DNA of 64,000 nt, from positions 33,388,501 through 33,452,500 of the forward strand of contig OY747704.1 of the NCBI GenBank assembly GCA_963556495.2. The letters run 5' to 3'. A program made the position numbers and the translations under genes. Below the pieces are notes generated by a model, which was given only the letters and a program-made list of their open reading frames with translations, was not told the DNA's origin and made no database searches. The stretch comes from Valencia hispanica. Its lineage: Eukaryota; Chordata; Actinopteri; Cyprinodontiformes; Valenciidae. Below, piece by piece: positions 55,085-64,000 of the stretch. The stretch's first letter is position 1. Every line of letters begins with the position of its first letter.

Positions 55085-55945
55085 TTTAATCAATCAATCT
55101 TTATTTATAAAGCGGTTTTCATACAAAATTGCATCTCAAAGTGCTTTACAGATTGAAACTACCCCATATAAAACCACATTCCCATCCCTCCCCTAAAGAA
55201 TTAAAAACATGATCGCAGTTATAACCCCCTCCCTCCAAACCAACCCTCATGCACATTCACTTAAAAGCAAAAATTGAAAGGACATAGGGCCGAGTACAGA
55301 TGAGCCAGGTAAGGAAATGCCATCGGAGGAGCCATCTGCACCGGCAGCAGCACATCAGCAGCAGCAGCCCAGGCACTGACACAGGGTGCCCAGTGGAGGC
55401 AAGGCCAAGACCCCCACCTCCACCCAAGCCCTACCTGGTGAGCACCCAGGCAGCCACAGCCGACCACCGCTCCCGTGCCAGAGGGCTCGTATAGAGGAAA
55501 CACTGGAAGGAAGATTAAAATAACAGATTACAATATAAAAATAACTGGGATAAATGTGATAAGATTAAATGTAAAACACTGATCAAATGTAACCAATTAA
55601 AACATACAGAGCAATTAAACAGACAATAATTAATAGTAATCAGTTAAAAGCTAGGCTAAAAAGGTGAGTCTTGAGCCTGCTTCTAAAAACATGAATGTTC
55701 TCTGCGGCCCTGAGGTCCTCCGGCAGCCTGTTCCAGAGGAAAGGGCCATTATACTTAAAACACACCTCACCATGAGTGTGTGTCCTGACTTTTGGGATGA
55801 CAAGGAGATGGCTGCCATAGGAGCGCAGAGACCGCGAGGGTTCATATGGTACAAGTACTTCTGAAGGATAAGAAGGCCCAAGACCATTAAGACACTTAAA
55901 AACCATTAAAAGAACCTTAAAACCCCTAACCTTTTAACCCCTACT
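55085..55945 (-). mobile_element. L2-clade LINE, 3' end (same family as position 1)
   Basis: Minus-strand counterpart of the L2 end at 1-814. The tail (TCAATCAATC on the plus strand) at 55087 is followed by TTTATTTATAAAGCG, the 3' UTR and coding at 55906-55640. Confidence 0.85.
55640..55906 (-). pseudogene. L2 polyprotein C-terminus
   Basis: An 88-codon frame: MVFKCLNGLGPSYPSEVLVP, a Pro/Arg-rich block, RTHTHGEVCFKYNGPFLWNR and LPEDLRAAENIHVFRSRLKT through HLFSLAFN to the natural stop. This is the intact C-terminal end of the L2 protein. Upstream RT sequence is missing, so it is a 5'-truncated copy. Confidence 0.8.
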
Positions 55946-57582
55946 AGAAAATAGGCAGTTCCTTTGTTTTTTTATTGTTCTTTTTCACAGAATTTAAGAT
56001 GGATTATTCCTCCCTTTAAGAGAAACAAAACTGTTAATGATCATAGTAAAGCAGACCAACCATCCCTCAGGTGATTTATTGTTTTGGTTATCAATTTGGT
56101 GAAATGTTACTGCTTCAGTCCCCCAATGATCTGACTGAACGCTCAGCTTCTTTTTGTTTTCTGGGGAAAGGAATAAAACCCACACGTATCCCATGTACGC
56201 CTCACTCACTCTTTTTTTTTCTTGGGTGAAAAGAATAAACAAACCTCCCACATGCAAAACAGAGAACTAAAGGTTGTGTGATTAACATTTACAACAAGGA
56301 GAAACTGGTCTAAATGTTTTCATATATGTTGCAAAATTAAACTAAACTAAATTGGAACCGTTGAGTCACTGAAGACAGGCAGCAAGAAAAGGGAGTGTTG
56401 CAAAATTTATTGCAGAATTACAAAGACAGACCCATAAGAGCTTAAGGGATGAATGGAGAGCAGATATTGAGGAATTCAAGCATGCAGTCTTAACTGAGTT
56501 GAAACATAACTAGATAAAGAGCACTTGATTTTTTTCAAGCTCCATTACTACAGCTCCGGCTATTAGCAGGTCAGTTGATTAATTCTCTGGCTTGGGACTA
56601 AATGGGAGGAGCACTGCAGCAGTGCTACAGAAGAGTGAAATCAATGTTTAAACTGTTTATACACTGTGAGGGATAAAAGGTTCATCTTGCAGAGCCTAAT
56701 TTGAGTGAGGAGTGAATGTACTTTATTGGAACAAGCTCCAGTCACTGAGAACTTTATGTGCAGACAACCGACACATTGCAGAGCCTCCCTGTGCTCACAA
56801 ACAACCTTAATATTTCATAGCATGGTGTGAACTAAAGAGACTTTACTTTTCATTGTCCTCAGAACATGCTGCAAATGTATACAAGCTCAAAATTGTAAGC
56901 TCAAAATCGCTTTTTTTAGGAGGGTGGGGGGCTGCTTTTTTCTTTTTAACCCTAAATCATCTTTGTATACTAGAGTTAGTTCCTTGCAAGATCACATGTT
57001 AAATCTTATTTGGGGATTTGGATGTAGGGTATATTTCACTGCTTTTTGGTGGAGCTGTAGGATTGATTGTTGGTGCAACTTCCAGTAAGGCAGGTTTCAT
57101 GACATGAATATTTGATTGACTGCAATGCAAACAAGAAAAACTAAAAATATAAATGTGCTCAGAAGATTCTTTTTTAACTGGCAACCTCTGCATCATAATC
57201 TCAGAACATTAATACTCCAGCCATCTTTCACATGCTGATTCTATATTAAGGTCAGTCTAAAATGAATAACTGATCTACATGCACAGACCCTTTTATTTAC
57301 TTGAAAAAGGTGAATAAATCTTTCTCAGCTATAAGGTTCTGGTTATTATGTATTTCTGTTTTGTTAAAGATTGAAGCCTGGATACTGTTTCAAAAGAATT
57401 ATGGAAGTTTCAAAGCCAAAGTGCTTTTGAATATCATGAATATTGTTTGAGATACAATAAATTGCAGGACATGGACATTCTAGTCTGCTTGATAAAATGT
57501 ATTACACTTTGTAGCTATTCAGTCTTCAGATAATATAGCCACTAAACAGATTTTATTTCTTAATGCATGAGAATTCCTTCTC
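55946..57582. other. No recognisable gene (1.6 kb)
   Basis: AT-rich, small ORFs without signature. No terminal repeats noted. Confidence 0.5.
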
Positions 57583-57598
57583 TTATCCATCCATTTTC

Positions 57599-58246
57599 TT
57601 CCACTTATCCGGGGTCAGGTGGGAGCTGCAGCTTAAGCAAAGAGACCCAGACTTCCATCTCCCCAGCCACTTGGGCCAGCTCCTCGGGAGGAATGCCAAG
57701 GCGCTCCTAGGACAGCCAAGAAACATAGTCCCTCCAGCGTGTCCTGGGTCTTTCCCTGGGCCTCCTCCCAGTGGGACGTGCCCGAAACACCTCACCAGGG
57801 AGGCGTCCAGGAGGCATCCTGACCAGATGCCCGAGCCACCTCAACTGACTCCTCTCGATGTGGAGGAGCAGCACCTCTACACTGAGCCCCCTTCGAATGA
57901 CTGAGCTTCTCACCCTATCTCTAAGGGAGAGCCCAGACACTATATGGAGGAAACTCATTTCACCCGCTTGTATCCGTGATCTTGTTCTTTCGGTCACCAC
58001 CCAGAATTCATGACCATAGATGAGGGTAGGAACGTAGATCGACCGGTAACTTGAGAGCTTCGCTTTTCGGCTCAGCACTCTCTTCCCCACGACAGACCAG
58101 TACAGCGCCCGCATAACCCTTTTCCGGCTCGAGACCATGGCCTCGGATTTGGAAGTGCTGATTCTCATCCCAGCCGCTTCACACTCAGCTGCGAACCGCT
58201 CCAGCGAAAGCTGTAGATAACGTTCCGATGAAGCCAATAGGACCAC
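57599..58246 (-). pseudogene. RTE C-terminal domain
   Basis: 58246-57707: VLLASSERYLQLSLERFAAE, MRISTSKSEAMVSSRKRV, MRALYWSVVGKRVLSRKAKL, VPTLIYGHEFWVVTERTRSR and RLPGEVFRARPTGRRPRERP ending YVSWLS; an overlapping frame at 57795-57583 carries on to the end. This piece follows motif C of RT directly. Copy E lacks the middle of this stretch. Confidence 0.8.
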
Positions 58247-59293
58247 GTCATCTGCAAAAAGCAGATACCCGATCCTGAGGCCACCAAATGTTTCCTCTCA
58301 ACACCTTGGCTATGCCTAGAAATCCCGTCCATAAAAGTTATGAACAGGATCAGTAACAAAGGGCAACCTTGGCGGAGTCCAACTCTCACCAGAAACAAGC
58401 CCGACTTACTGCTGGCAATGCGAACCAAACTCTGGCACTGGTCGTACAGGGACCTAACAGCCCGTATCAAGGGGCCTGGTACCCCATACTCCCAGAGTAC
58501 CCCCCACAGGGCTCCCCCAGGAACACGGTCGAACGCCTTCTCCAAGTCCACAAAACACATGTAGACCGGTTGGGCGAACTCCCACACACCCTCCAGGACC
58601 CTGCTGAGGGTGTAGAGCTGTTCCAGTGTTCCACAGCCAGGATGAAAACCACATTGTTCCTCCTGGATCTGAGGTTTGACTATCCGTCTGACCCTCCTCT
58701 CCACAACCCCTGAAAAGACCTTACCCAGGAGGTGTGATCCTCCTGTAGTTGGAACACACTCTGTGGTCCCCCTTTTTAAACAGGGGGACCACCATCCCGG
58801 TGGTCCCAATCCAAGGGAACTGCCCCCGATGTCCAAGCAATATTGCTTAGCCGCGTTAACCATCATTGCCCCACAACATCCAGAGCCTTGAGGATATCTG
58901 GTCGAATCTCATCCACCCCCGGAGCCCCTGCCACTGAAGAGCTTTTTAACGACCTTAGTGACATCACCACCAGAGATTGGAAAGCCCGACCCAAAGTTCC
59001 TAGACTCTGCTTCCAGATTGGAAGGCGTGCCGGTGGGTGGGATCCCCACTGTAAACAGTGTTGGCCCGCCATTACCTATCAGGTGCTTCAGGGGTCCCAC
59101 AAGCCAAAAAGACCCAATAGGACTCCTTCAGCCTGACAGCATCCCATACCACGGCTGTCCACGAGCGGGTTCGGAGGTTGCCGCCGTGACAGGCACCGAT
59201 CACCTTGCGACCACAGCTTCGGTCAGCCGCCTTGACAATGGAGGCGCGGAACATTGTCCACTCGGAATCACACTTCCCCCGGGAAGTGTTCAA
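58165..59293 (-). pseudogene. RTE linker and reverse transcriptase (frameshifted)
   Basis: 59293-59072 is the linker (SEWTMFRASIVKAADRSCGR, ending ACGTPEA). A deletion follows; then DVTKVVKKL and APGVDEIRPDILKALDVVG (59072-58863). 58866-58165 has the RT with VFSGVVERRVRRIVKPQIQE, EQCGFHPGCGTLEQLYTLSR, MCFVDLEKAFDRVPGGALWG (motif A) and VGLRQGCPLLLILFITFMDG (motif B). The frame is lost just before motif C. Confidence 0.85.
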
Positions 59294-60377
59294 AGTTCTG
59301 CCGGAGGTGTGAGTTGAAGCTCCTTCTGACAGGAGACTCTGCCGTTTCCAGTAGACTTCCAGGTTTGTCCGGCGTCCTCCCCCACCACTGGAGCCGACTC
59401 ACCACCAGGTAGTGGTCAGTGGACAGCTCAGCCCCTCTCTTCACCCGAGTGTCCAAAACATGCGGCCATAGATCAGATGAGACAACAACCAAGTCGATTA
59501 TCAAGCTGCGGCTTAGGGTGTCCTGGTGCCAAGTGCACATATGGAAACCTTTATGCCTGAACATGGTGTTTGTTGTGGACAATCCATGACGAGCACAGTC
59601 CAATAACAAGACACCGCTCGGGTTCAGATCCGCCCAACCATACCCCTCCAGTTCTCACTGTCATTGCCCACGTGAGCGTTGAAGTCCCCCAGCAGAACAA
59701 GGGAGTCCCCGGGAGGAGCACTCTCCAGCACCCCCTTCAAGGACTCCAAAAAGGTTGGGTAATCTGATCTGCCATTTGGCGCGTAAGCACAAACAACAGT
59801 CAGGACCCCGTCCCCCCACCCTTAGGCAAAGGGAGGCTACCCTTTCGTTCACCGGGGTACACCCGAACTTACAGGCGCCGAGATGTGGGGCAACAAGTAT
59901 GCCCACCCCAGCTCGGCACCTCTCAGCGGGGCCAACTCCAGAGTGGAAGAGAGTCCTCGAGGAGACGGGTTCCAGAGCCAGAGCTGTGCGTCGAGGCGAG
60001 GCGAGTCCGACGATGTCCAGTCGAAACCTCTCAGCCTCACACACCAGCTCTGGCTCCTTCCCCACCAGAGAGGTGACGTTCCATGTCCCAAGAACCAGCT
60101 TCTGCAGCCGAGGATCAGACCGCCAAGGTCCCCGCCTTAAGCCGCCGCCCATCCTGCATTGCACCCGACCCCTATAGCCCCTCCCACAGGTGATGAGCTC
60201 ATGGGAAGGGGGACCCATGTTACCTCTTCGGGCTAAGCCCGACTGGGCCCCATGGGTAAAGGCCCAGCCACCAGGCGCTCGCCAACGTTCCCTGCCTCCA
60301 CGTCTGGCTCCAGAGGGGAGCCCCAGTGACCTGCGTCTGGGCGAGGGAACACTGAATCCATTTGTTTCATTCATCAT
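59268..60377 (-). pseudogene. RTE endonuclease domain (frameshifted)
   Basis: 60377-59661: LVLGTWNVTSLVGKEPELVC (endonuclease start with the GTWNV motif), RFRLDIVGLASPRR and [28 protein letters not shown]. The frame then shifts; after a short gap, 59609-59268 gives LLDCARHGLSTTNTMFRHKG, CTWHQDTLSRSLIIDLVVVS, and KRGAELSTDHYLVVSRLQW, with the SDH-like DH active-site pair. This is the apurinic-like endonuclease that nicks target DNA. The GDFNAH region near 59690-59640 lies across the frame break. Confidence 0.8.
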
Positions 60378-60551
60378 AGGGGTCTTTTGGGCTGCACTTT
60401 GTCTGATCCCTCAACTTGAACCAAATTTCCATGGGTGACCCTACCAGGAGTAAAAAGCCCACAACAACATAGCTTCTAGGATCATTGGGATACTCAAACC
60501 CCTCCACCACAATAAGGTGGCAGCCCAGGGAGGGGCAAAAAACCCAAGAGT

Positions 60552-60737
60552 TTGGGTCCTTTTGCATCAATTACTGCCTCAATGCAGCGTGGGATAGATG
60601 CTTTCAGCCTGTGCCACTGCTGAGTGTTATGGAAGACCAGGATGCTTCAGTAAGTGGCTTTCAGCTCCTCTGCAGTGTTCAGTTTCATGGCTTTCATCTT
60701 TCTCTTGGCCAATGCCAAGCCAGGTCAGGCAACATCA
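60552..60737 (-). pseudogene. Tc1/mariner transposase C-terminal scrap
   Basis: Antisense translation gives the end of a Tc1 transposase: FHNTQQWHRLKASIPRCIEA then VIDAKGPKLLG. About 185 bp survives, wedged between the RTE 5' end and the gypsy protease. No terminal repeats. Confidence 0.6.
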
Positions 60738-60744
60738 ACGCACC

Positions 60745-61551
60745 CTTCCTGTAGATTTAGTTGTGTCCGGAAATCACCAAGAGTCAATTTCATTCCTAGT
60801 TTTCCCGGTTCGTGATGCTTCCCTAGTCCTAGGTTTTCCCTGGCTCCAAGTCAATTGCCCTGCTATTAGCTGGGCTAAGGCTCGAATTGAGTCCTGGAGC
60901 CCCTTTTGCCACCAACACTGTCTCAATTCAGCAATTCCCTCCAGCCCCCCAAACACACCCAAGAGAAGGGAAGAGCCGTCCGACCTTACTAGTGTGCCTC
61001 CCGAGTATCATGACCTTCACCAGGTTTTTAGTAAGTCCCAACCTCATCCCTGGCGCCCCTCTGCCTTCCGGCCGCCTCTTTAGCTTGTCACGCAAGGAGC
61101 GTGAGGCCATGGGGTCCTATGTTAACGACTCTCTTGCGGCAGGAATCATTCGCCCCTCCTCTTCTCCCCTGGGTGCCGGTTTCTTTTTGTTGAAAAGAAA
61201 GATAGATCCCTCAGACCCTGTATTGATTATAGAGGGCTCAACGCCATAACCATAAAAAACAAATATTCCCTTCCCCTCATCACCTCGGCTTTCGAAGCTG
61301 TACAGGGCTCCGCCATCTTTACTAAGCTGGACCTCCGCAATGCCTACCACCTGGTCAGAATCAGAAAGGGGGACAAATGGAAGACTGCGTTCAAGACCCA
61401 TATCGGACATTATGAGTATCTCGTCATGCCTGTTGGACTAACTAGCGCTCCCGCAGTCTTCCAGCACCTTGTAAACGATGTTCTTCGGGACTTTATTAAT
61501 GTTTTTGTTTTTGTATATTTAGACGATATCCTCATTTTTTCCAAAGACTTG
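60745..61551 (+). pseudogene. Gypsy protease end and reverse transcriptase (5' part)
   Basis: 60745-61083: VDLVVSGNHQESISFLVFPV and [20 protein letters not shown] (protease C-terminus), then [16 protein letters not shown] frameshift leads to [20 protein letters not shown] and [15 protein letters not shown]. Another shift leads to the RT core, [20 protein letters not shown] (motif A), [20 protein letters not shown] and [14 protein letters not shown] (motif C, YLDD) just at the LTR insertion. The PFG-to-PVG change in motif B is a deviation. At least three frame breaks. Confidence 0.85.
61548..61551. repeat. Target-site duplication (CTTG)
   Basis: CTTG before the solo LTR, repeated at 62110-62113 after it. 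The 4-bp length equals that of the provirus at 29-38 kb. Confidence 0.85.
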
Positions 61552-62109
61552 TGTTGTATTCTACTTTTTTGGGGCTATTTTTTATTATGCAGTACATATG
61601 TTTTAACTATATCTTTAGTAAGCGTTTAGAGGTAAATAGGCCTGTTTATATTATTCAGGGTAGTAAAACATGACTGTCTACCAGTATTTTATGGGGGTAA
61701 GGTTTTAAGTAAATAAACTCTTGGGCAAAGATATGAACTAAAAGCAGGGAGGATGGGTTATAACTCTAGTTCATGGTACGGCTATAAAACCAGGTCAGGA
61801 GACCTGGAGAAAATGTATGACTTGTTAAGATATAGGAGAAGGAGAGAGGAGTCATGTGATATTTTCTTTGTTCTTCTTTAATAAAAATGGTACACCCTTG
61901 TAGAGAAGCGAGTCAGATCTTTTCTGGCTCCCATCTGCAGGTGCGTCCAGTGTGAAACAGATATCTGTGGTGTGTGTGTTATTTTACTCTCTGTCTCTCA
62001 GTTCTGGGTCTTATTTTGAAACAGTTCCCGCCGGGGTTTTGGAGTTCGGCGCCCCCACCTTTCTGAGGAAGAAGCGAGTTGCAGAGCATATTATGGTACG
62101 AAGCCGACA
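61552..62109 (+). repeat. Solo LTR of the provirus family (558 bp)
   Basis: Begins TGTTGTATTCTAC and ends GAAGCCGACA like the provirus LTRs, with scattered substitutions and small indels along its length, so it is a diverged relative. It has TATAAAA at 61783-61789, absent at that place from the provirus LTRs, and an AATAAA near 61880. A single LTR with a duplication indicates past recombination between two LTRs, or insertion followed by such loss. Confidence 0.9.
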
Positions 62110-62113
62110 CTTG

Positions 62114-62798
62114 CCAGAACACCGCCGACACGTCCGCCAAGTGCTGCAACGGCTGCTAGAGAACAGTCTTTTTTGTAAAGGCAGAGAAATGCGACTTTCA
62201 CCGAGACTCCATCACCTTCCTAGGGTACATTTTCGAGGGTGGACAGGTGAAGACCGATCCAAAAAAGATCAAGGCCGTCCAAGCCTGGCCGACCCCATCA
62301 TCCAGAAAGCAGTTGCAGAAGTTTTTGGGTTTCGCTAACTTCTACAGACGCTTCATCAGAAACTTCAGCCTCATTGCCGCACCTCTCACAGCACTCACTT
62401 CCACCAAGCAAACGTTCACATGGACCCAGGCTGCTGATCAAGCGTTCCGGGACCTGAAAAGGAGGTTCATAGAGGCTCCCATCCTTATCCACCCTGACGA
62501 AAGGGCACAGTTTGTCCTGGAGGTCGACGCCTCTGACACAGGGGTCGGAGCGGTCCTCTCTCAACGCTCCTCCAACGACCAAAAGCTTCACCCTTGTGCG
62601 TTTTTCTCAAAGCGCTTTTCCCCGGCAGAAAGAAATAATTTCATCGGCGATCGGGAGCTCCTGGCCATCAAGCTCGCCCTGGAGGAGTGGCGCCATTGGC
62701 TCGAGGGCAAGGAGCTTCCGGTCATCGTTTGGACGGGCCACAAAAATCTTCTCTATCTCCAAACTACCAAGCGACTAAATCCCAGGCAGTACAGATAG
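62114..62798 (+). pseudogene. Gypsy RT end and RNase H
   Basis: After the LTR the RT resumes with [20 protein letters not shown], then with frameshifts [40 protein letters not shown] and PLTALTS (connection), and [20 protein letters not shown] (RNase H-like), [20 protein letters not shown] and [20 protein letters not shown] with [20 protein letters not shown]. The last block usually reads VWTDHKNL; the D-to-G change affects a catalytic acidic residue. The 184-codon frame starting at 62247 is the longest piece. Confidence 0.85.
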
Positions 62799-63330
62799 TC
62801 CCTCTTCTTCTCAAGATTTAACCTTAACATTACTTACAAACCAGGGACCCGTAACACTAAGGCCGACGCCCCGTCCCGCCAGTTCACCCCTGACTCTCCC
62901 TCCAAAACCCCAGACCCCATTCTTCCTCCATCCTGCTCAGTAGGGGGACTCTCCTGGGAAATTGAAACCTGGATCCAAATGGCCCAGAAGGATGAACCCG
63001 ATCCTGGGGGGGGGGCACGCCGTCAGTTTGTGCCATCTTCTGTTCGACCCCAAACCATCAGCTGGGCCCATGCCTCTAGGTTCGCCTGCTCTCCCTAATC
63101 TTCCCTCCGCAGCCCTGACAGCTAAGCTATTGTTCTATCATGTCTTCCGACACTGTTCTTTCAGACAGTGGTTCTCAGTTCACGTCAAAAGTTTGCACGG
63201 TCCTAGGGGCCAAGGTTCAATTGACCTCTGGCTTTCATCCCCAGACTAACGGCCAATGTGAACGCCTAAACCAGGAACTCGCTGTGTCTGTGCCAACAAC
63301 CCCAATTCCTGGAGTACTCGCCTCCCATGG
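62799..63330 (+). pseudogene. Gypsy integrase remnant, internally deleted
   Basis: After decayed sequence with many stops, a short piece in the frame of 63140-63409 reads [20 protein letters not shown] then [20 protein letters not shown]. This is the integrase core around its second catalytic aspartate (SDSGSQF where SDRGPQF is usual) and the glutamate (CERLNQE). The zinc-binding domain and first aspartate are absent. Homology ends by about 63300. Confidence 0.7.
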
Positions 63331-64000
63331 GTGGAATATTTTAGTTATTCTGGAAATACAGTCATATCACGGTGGATTATTCTTTTCAGCAAGGAAAAAA
63401 CAAAGGTAGGGAAAATTAATGCTCTTGTTTTTCAAATGCTGTACGTATTTTTGGGGTTATTTTGCTGCTCATTTGCTGAAATTTGCATGTAGCGTGATGA
63501 AACTTGCAGCTTTAGAATCTGTGAGATGCTGGCTTTCAGGGAAGGCAAAGTTTGCCCGGTTCTGTTCGGGTGACCAACAGGTTTGGTTGAATGTGTTCAT
63601 GTAAAAATCGCAAAATAGCACAACGGCTCTTTTAGTGGCTTGCTATTTTTTCTGGGTTTGGAGGTCACAGAAAATATTTATGAGTCTTTAGCTGAGATTC
63701 TGAGGTTTATAATGATAGGACATGCTTACCAATCAGTGACCACAGGTCAACTAAATTCGGACATTCTCTCCGCCCTTCCCCCACAGTAACCCGGCAGCGG
63801 GGCTGTGGGGTGGAACAGGTTAAATGTAAATCAATAAGCACTTGCTGACACACATTGGCCATATTGCTGCCCATGGTGCTGAAAGGAATGTGTGTGTGTG
63901 TGTGTACATGTATAGCTATACTTCTGTGGAGCACCCTTTGACAGGCCACCAGCACTGTGTGAACATTTGTAGTTGTGCGGACATTTTGCCTGGTCCACAC
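63331..64000. other. No recognisable gene; contains a GT microsatellite
   Basis: AT-rich apart from a GTGTGTGTGTGTGTGT run at 63889-63905. The minus-strand 97-codon ORF that reaches the window edge has no recognised signature and crosses the microsatellite. Confidence 0.5.

Larger units (their letters stand above)
57583..60545 (-). mobile_element. RTE/Rex3-like LINE, nearly full span (copy D)
   Basis: Minus-strand element of about 2.96 kb with 5' leader-like sequence (60545-60380, including CCTCCACCACAATAAGGTGG on the plus strand), endonuclease, RT, C-terminal domain and the short tail (CCATCCATTTTCTTCCAC on the plus strand, 57586). GC-rich in contrast to its AT-rich surroundings. Several frameshifts and one internal deletion near 59072-59100 make it inactive. 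The same family as copy E at 28.3 kb. Confidence 0.9.
60738..63330 (+). mobile_element. Ty3/gypsy retrotransposon, pol region, split by a solo LTR
   Basis: Protease end, RT, RNase H and a fragment of integrase on the plus strand, in several frames. No gag and no gypsy LTRs were found on either side, so it is truncated at both ends. The RT frame is interrupted at 61552-62109 by an ERV solo LTR with a CTTG duplication. The left end abuts the Tc1 scrap. Confidence 0.85.

Noticed and set aside
57563..60438. Many plus-strand ORFs of 60-140 codons
   Set aside because: They lie antisense to the GC-rich RTE element and carry no motif; the minus strand has the RTE endonuclease and RT motifs.
1..64000. 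Host genes, tRNA or rRNA genes
   Set aside because: I looked for conserved exons with splice sites and for RNA gene boxes; only mobile-element coding and weak fragments were found. A homology search could still find short host exons that I cannot see.

Overview
The window looks like repeat-rich intergenic or intronic DNA of a ray-finned fish, probably a spiny-rayed (percomorph) teleost. The evidence is the repeat set: L2-clade and Rex1-clade LINEs, an RTE/Rex3-like LINE ending in GGAT-type repeats, PIF/Harbinger, hAT and Tc1/mariner DNA transposons, a Ty3/gypsy element and a class-I-like endogenous retrovirus. I found no convincing host protein-coding gene, rRNA or tRNA. Nearly every ORF with recognisable homology belongs to a mobile element, and almost all of these are broken.

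Layout. 0-7.2 kb: an L2 3' end on the plus strand, then two minus-strand copies of a second L2 family (A, deleted; B, longer), with a Harbinger fragment attached to copy A. 7.2-22.5 kb: mostly anonymous AT-rich DNA with a hAT transposase remnant (13.9-15.0 kb), a pyrimidine-rich tract (15.1-15.8 kb) and a hAT-type repeat enclosing a MITE with a 24-bp minisatellite (18.1-20.7 kb). 22.5-29.2 kb: an RTE-type tail, a minus-strand Rex1 split by a plus-strand L2, two candidate solo LTRs and a plus-strand RTE fragment. 29.4-37.9 kb: a complete provirus outline with two identical 561-bp LTRs and a CATG target duplication, carrying gag, nucleocapsid, RT and RNase H but lacking the protease active site, integrase and most of env. 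38-43.6 kb: weak DNA-transposon remnants. 43.7-49.1 kb: a three-level nest, Harbinger inside L2 inside Rex1. 50.3-54 kb: two Tc1/mariner remnants. 55.1-55.9 kb: an L2 3' end, inverted relative to the one at position 1. 57.6-63.3 kb: a minus-strand, nearly full-span but frameshifted RTE, a Tc1 scrap, then a gypsy pol split by a solo LTR of the same family as the provirus (target duplication CTTG).

No operon-like or pathway-like cooperation is visible; the logic of the region is successive insertion. The strongest observations are insertion histories readable directly from the sequence. The provirus is recent (identical LTRs) yet defective. Its four gag-pol frame changes are all +1, three of them at homopolymer runs. 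It interrupts an older ORF of unidentified family whose frame continues across the insertion site, and it carries about 1 kb of unexplained sequence between pol and the env tail. One Harbinger-L2 junction occurs in two L2 copies while a third copy has the empty site. I did not find a demonstrable new biological system; the unexplained provirus insert and the interrupted ORF are the best leads.
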